From positions 154,660 to 218,659 of the forward strand of contig PNAJ01000133.1 in the NCBI GenBank assembly GCA_003170295.1: a stretch of DNA of 64,000 nucleotides, in the 5' to 3' direction. The DNA is from Bryobacterales bacterium. Lineage in GTDB: Bacteria; Acidobacteriota; Terriglobia; Bryobacterales; Bryobacteraceae. Below are positions 61,875 through 64,000 of the stretch, piece after piece. The notes below the pieces were generated by a model. That model was given only the letters and a program-made list of their open reading frames with translations. It ran no database searches and had not been told where the DNA came from. The position numbers were made by a program, and so were the translations under genes. The first letter of the stretch is position 1; each line of letters starts with the position of its first letter.

Positions 61875-62846
61875 TCACTGACCGTTGACGACGTTGGGAT
61901 CCGTACCGGTGCTCAGAATATTGAGTATTGAGGCGATGGCCTTTCTTGCCATTCCATCTCTGGCCTGGTGCGTAAGTGAACCTATGTGAGGTGTAACCAT
62001 CAACTTGCTAGGAACAAGGGCTTTAAGTTTAGCGACGGCATCCTTCGGCTCTTCATAAAAGTCATCGAATGCAGCATATTCTATCCTGTTCGTCTCAATT
62101 CCCTTGAGCAGCGCAAGAGGGTCCACGATGTCCGGCCGGGCAGTGTTTACCAAAATTGTGCCGGGACGGAAAGCGGAAATCTGGGATTCGCCAATTAAGC
62201 CCTTGGTTTCTGCATTCGATGGCGTCATGATGATCATCACCTCGACTTGCGATGCCAGCCCAGCAAGATCTAAGTACTCTATTCCAAGCTTGTCCTCAAG
62301 GGGCCGTTTTCGCGAACGTGAGTAGTAGGAGACTTTGCAACCAAATCCACCCCGAAGAATCTCGGCGATCCGAATTCCCACTCCGCCGAGGCCGACGATA
62401 CCAACATGTAATGCCGCCAGATCTCGTTGTTTGTCTTCGCCGCCAGAACGACCACCAGCCCAGTTAGATGCATACAGGTAAAGCTTTCTGGTACTACACA
62501 AAACTAAACCAATCGTTAATTCAGCAACCGCGTTGCTTAGAGTACCCGGTGTGTTTGTAACAAGAATTCCCAGTTCTCTGGCGGCTTGCGCATCGACAAA
62601 GGATTCATACCCCATCCCTAAAAAGGCAACGACTTTCAAGTCCCGGGCAGATGAGAGGGCGAGTTTGGTTGCATATTCGTCACCACCCAACAGATACGCA
62701 ACTGAAGATTTCAAAGCCTCTTTTAGCTCAGTTTCGGTGAGCAAGTGCGTCGGGTTGTCGATAGAATAGCCCGCGTCAATAAGCGGCTGCAGCAGATCTG
62801 CTCGCACGCTCGTACCGGTCACAAGAATATTTTTACTCATTGACAT
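61875..62846 (-). CDS. D-2-hydroxyacid dehydrogenase
   Basis: The 323-residue product is a standard NAD(P)-dependent D-isomer 2-hydroxyacid dehydrogenase. The NAD motif is GLGGVGIRIAEIL; the catalytic Arg is in VNTARPDIVD, the Glu in FYEEPKDA and the His in TPHIGSLT. It interconverts a 2-oxo acid and its D-2-hydroxy acid. Coupled with the DAO and aldolase, it could process a product of D-amino acid deamination. Confidence 0.87.
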   Translation of the reverse strand: MSMSKNILVTGTSVRADLLQPLIDAGYSIDNPTHLLTETELKEALKSSVAYLLGGDEYATKLALSSARDLKVVAFLGMGYESFVDAQAARELGILVTNTPGTLSNAVAELTIGLVLCSTRKLYLYASNWAGGRSGGEDKQRDLAALHVGIVGLGGVGIRIAEILRGGFGCKVSYYSRSRKRPLEDKLGIEYLDLAGLASQVEVMIIMTPSNAETKGLIGESQISAFRPGTILVNTARPDIVDPLALLKGIETNRIEYAAFDDFYEEPKDAVAKLKALVPSKLMVTPHIGSLTHQARDGMARKAIASILNILSTGTDPNVVNGQ

Positions 62847-62859
62847 TTGCCTCGCTTCG

Positions 62860-63603
62860 TTAAAGCGTCGCTGTTGGGGGCATCTCCCCTAGCAAAGAAT
62901 CGTAGTATTGAATTCGGGCCGCAACGCCTTGGCGCGCTCCGATGATGTAGTCGCTGGCTTGGTATCCGCAGGCCGTCAATGCGATTGCGGCATTGCTGAT
63001 CAACTTTGTGTGAGTCTCGTCCTCAGCGATGTTCGCATGAAGAAAATCTCGATAATCAGCGTCAGGGCACGCCATGTCAAAGCACGCCTCCACTGCTCGA
63101 TATTCTGCGAGTAACATCTGTTCATTGCCAACTCCGAGGGCCCCTAGTGCGCGCATTGGGTTTTCTTCCGTCGCTTCAAGGGCATGAATAAACTCAACAA
63201 CCGCTTTCGTAGGCGTGATCTCTTGTTCTGAGAGGCCGAGGGACACGCAAAGACGCCAGATCAACCATGGATGCGACTTTTCAGCAATGCCTTTTCGCAC
63301 AGCACTGTGTTCACCGCCAACGACCGGGAGGAGAAGCGATCTGACGTGAACATTCCTAATACTGCCTATTACTCGAAAAAGAATCTGCGAAAAAGGGTTC
63401 GTGACGATTGCTTCTTGGCCGGCCCAAAGAACAAGCAATTGGCGACTGCGCTTCGCCGCGCTGAAAAACGGATGATCTTCTACCCTTGCGTCACGCTCAA
63501 GTTTTTCCGCGAATTCGATAAACGAACCATCGAGATTCGATGGAATCGGGTCGAAATATTCGCGGATGGTGTACGCGCCGGTGGCAGATAAGACAGAAGT
63601 CAT
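62860..63603 (-). CDS. Haem-oxygenase-like diiron oxidase (HDO) superfamily protein
   Basis: The 247-residue product has an all-helical fold with scattered acidic/His ligands placed as in HDO/TenA-like enzymes: VVGGEHSAVRKG, GVGNEQMLLAEYRAVEACF, and AEDETHTKLIS. HDO enzymes use a diiron site for N-oxygenation, C-C cleavage or olefin formation on amino acids and lipids. It is the first gene of the operon. It has the most informative role: with the DAO, aldolase and dehydrogenase it suggests synthesis or modification of a small amino-acid-derived molecule. Confidence 0.7.
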   Translation of the reverse strand: MTSVLSATGAYTIREYFDPIPSNLDGSFIEFAEKLERDARVEDHPFFSAAKRSRQLLVLWAGQEAIVTNPFSQILFRVIGSIRNVHVRSLLLPVVGGEHSAVRKGIAEKSHPWLIWRLCVSLGLSEQEITPTKAVVEFIHALEATEENPMRALGALGVGNEQMLLAEYRAVEACFDMACPDADYRDFLHANIAEDETHTKLISNAAIALTACGYQASDYIIGARQGVAARIQYYDSLLGEMPPTATL

Positions 63604-63617
63604 TTGCGAATTAGTTC

Positions 63618-63645
63618 AGTATAGCCGATCGGAGCGAGATGTCTA
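63618..63645 (-). promoter_or_regulatory. Probable promoter of the NACHT-FGE operon
   Basis: On the minus strand TAGACA (63640-63645), a 16-base spacer and TATACT (63618-63623) fit a sigma-70 promoter. The transcript would start about 8 bases before the ATG at 63603, giving an almost leaderless mRNA, and there is no Shine-Dalgarno sequence. Confidence 0.4.
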
Positions 63646-63779
63646 GGCCGCGACATTGCCGGACAGGATGCGCCGCGCGGAAAGATTCGGCGGCAGTTAT
63701 TTTAGATCCGCCCTGAGCCAGAGACCCCCCGTTTTTTGGAAGTGCCGTAAAGCCTAGCCCGGCAGTGCTGCGAAATGTT

Positions 63780-63930
63780 CTTGATCAGCTCACAACTGGA
63801 TTCGCCCGATTATTGGTGTGGAGCCACGTCGAATCGAACGCGGATGGAGCCGATATGAAATCCGCATCCTCAATTCTATCTACAGCGAGCTTTCCGGCCA
63901 GCTCGAAACTGGCCGTATCCGACTGATTCT
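63780..63930 (-). repeat. Flank left of the tRNA-Pro gene, repeated at the left island end
   Basis: This segment shares ordered blocks with 14712-14860 (see copy 1). The reverse complement (GTAGATAGAATTGAGGATGC..., ending GTGGCTCCA) reads as a decayed tRNA with a D-arm-like start and a T-arm-like GTTCGATTC. It has no intact anticodon stem and is not called as a tRNA. Confidence 0.5.
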
Positions 63931-63981
63931 ATTGGTCGGGGCGGGGCGATTTGAACGCCCGACCCCCTGCGCCCAAGGCAG
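63931..63981 (-). repeat. Right tRNA-Pro attachment repeat (copy 3, within the intact tRNA)
   Basis: These 51 bases are identical to copies 1 and 2. Here they are part of the real tRNA-Pro gene, so this is the functional attachment site at the right boundary of the island. Confidence 0.85.
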
Positions 63982-64000
63982 GTGCGCTACCAGGCTGCGC
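63933..64000 (-). tRNA. tRNA-Pro (anticodon UGG), 5' end outside the window
   Basis: Read on the minus strand, the sequence has a D-arm with GCCTGGTAGCGC, an anticodon arm CCTGC-CTTGGGC-GCAGG with anticodon TGG, a T-arm GGGCG-TTCAAAT-CGCCC and acceptor strand CGCCCCG-A-CCA with encoded CCA. About nine bases of the acceptor 5' strand lie beyond the window. It reads proline codons. It is the attachment site of the accessory island. Confidence 0.93.

Noticed and set aside
63819..63888. A second functional tRNA beside tRNA-Pro
   Set aside because: D-arm and T-arm traces are visible, but the anticodon stem does not pair and the acceptor ends do not match.
14861..63981. The repeated 51-bp units as a CRISPR or tandem repeat array
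   Set aside because: Only three copies, kilobases apart, and they equal a tRNA end; no spacers or cas genes.

Overview
The window looks like an Acidobacteriota chromosome segment, probably of the Solibacter/Bryobacter type. This is inferred from the large Oar-like TonB-dependent receptors with an N-terminal carboxypeptidase-regulatory domain, the nitrate-assimilation cluster that carries an alginate-export-type porin, and the moderately high GC. No 16S gene or other decisive marker is present.

Region 1 (1-14.5 kb) looks like ordinary core DNA. It holds the end of a hybrid histidine kinase, a minus-strand L-rhamnose isomerase / alanine dehydrogenase / peptidoglycan-binding run, and a complete plus-strand nitrate assimilation operon: a DmsB-DmsC-type Fe-S and membrane-anchor fusion, a molybdopterin nitrate reductase, NirB, NirD, a NarK-type transporter, a porin and uroporphyrinogen-III synthase.

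Region 2 (14.7-64 kb) is an accessory island in the tRNA-Pro(UGG) locus. The tRNA runs off the right edge on the minus strand. An exact 51-bp copy of its 3' end occurs at 14861-14911, 18519-18569 and 63931-63981. The three copies split the island into a 3.7-kb cassette (primase-helicase of the TOTE conflict type, broken by a frameshift, plus a PIN toxin/antitoxin pair) and a 45-kb composite.

From left to right the composite contains: (a) 19.2-33 kb, three repeats of a small CC/HHC protein each followed by a TonB-dependent receptor, two of which are followed by a secreted Asp-box beta-propeller with a CxCC motif, together with an HMA-like protein and an outer-membrane barrel, suggesting metal (perhaps copper) handling; (b) a gene-poor scar with a decayed tRNA-Asn-like fragment near 34.2 kb; (c) 34.7-46 kb, a mobilizable element with a tyrosine integrase, excisionase, serine recombinase, TraG-like ATPase, replication-relaxation protein and Dam methylase, carrying a ubiquitin-like conjugation operon (Ubl, E2-like, JAB, E1) similar in order to bacterial Bil defence operons; (d) 46.3-51.9 kb, an XRE/ImmA-IrrE pair divergent from a di-haem cytochrome-LodA-LodB quinoprotein oxidase operon; (e) 52.3-56 kb, regulators with winged-helix, receiver-like and TPR domains and a peptidoglycan amidase; (f) 56-63.6 kb, a compact seven-gene operon that couples a NACHT-FGE fusion protein to a class II aldolase, a D-amino-acid oxidase, a D-2-hydroxyacid dehydrogenase, a haem-oxygenase-like diiron enzyme and two membrane proteins.

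The best candidates for undescribed systems are the NACHT-FGE/small-molecule operon, the triplicated CC/HHC-receptor-propeller module, and the ubiquitin-like operon whose Ubl lacks a terminal GG.
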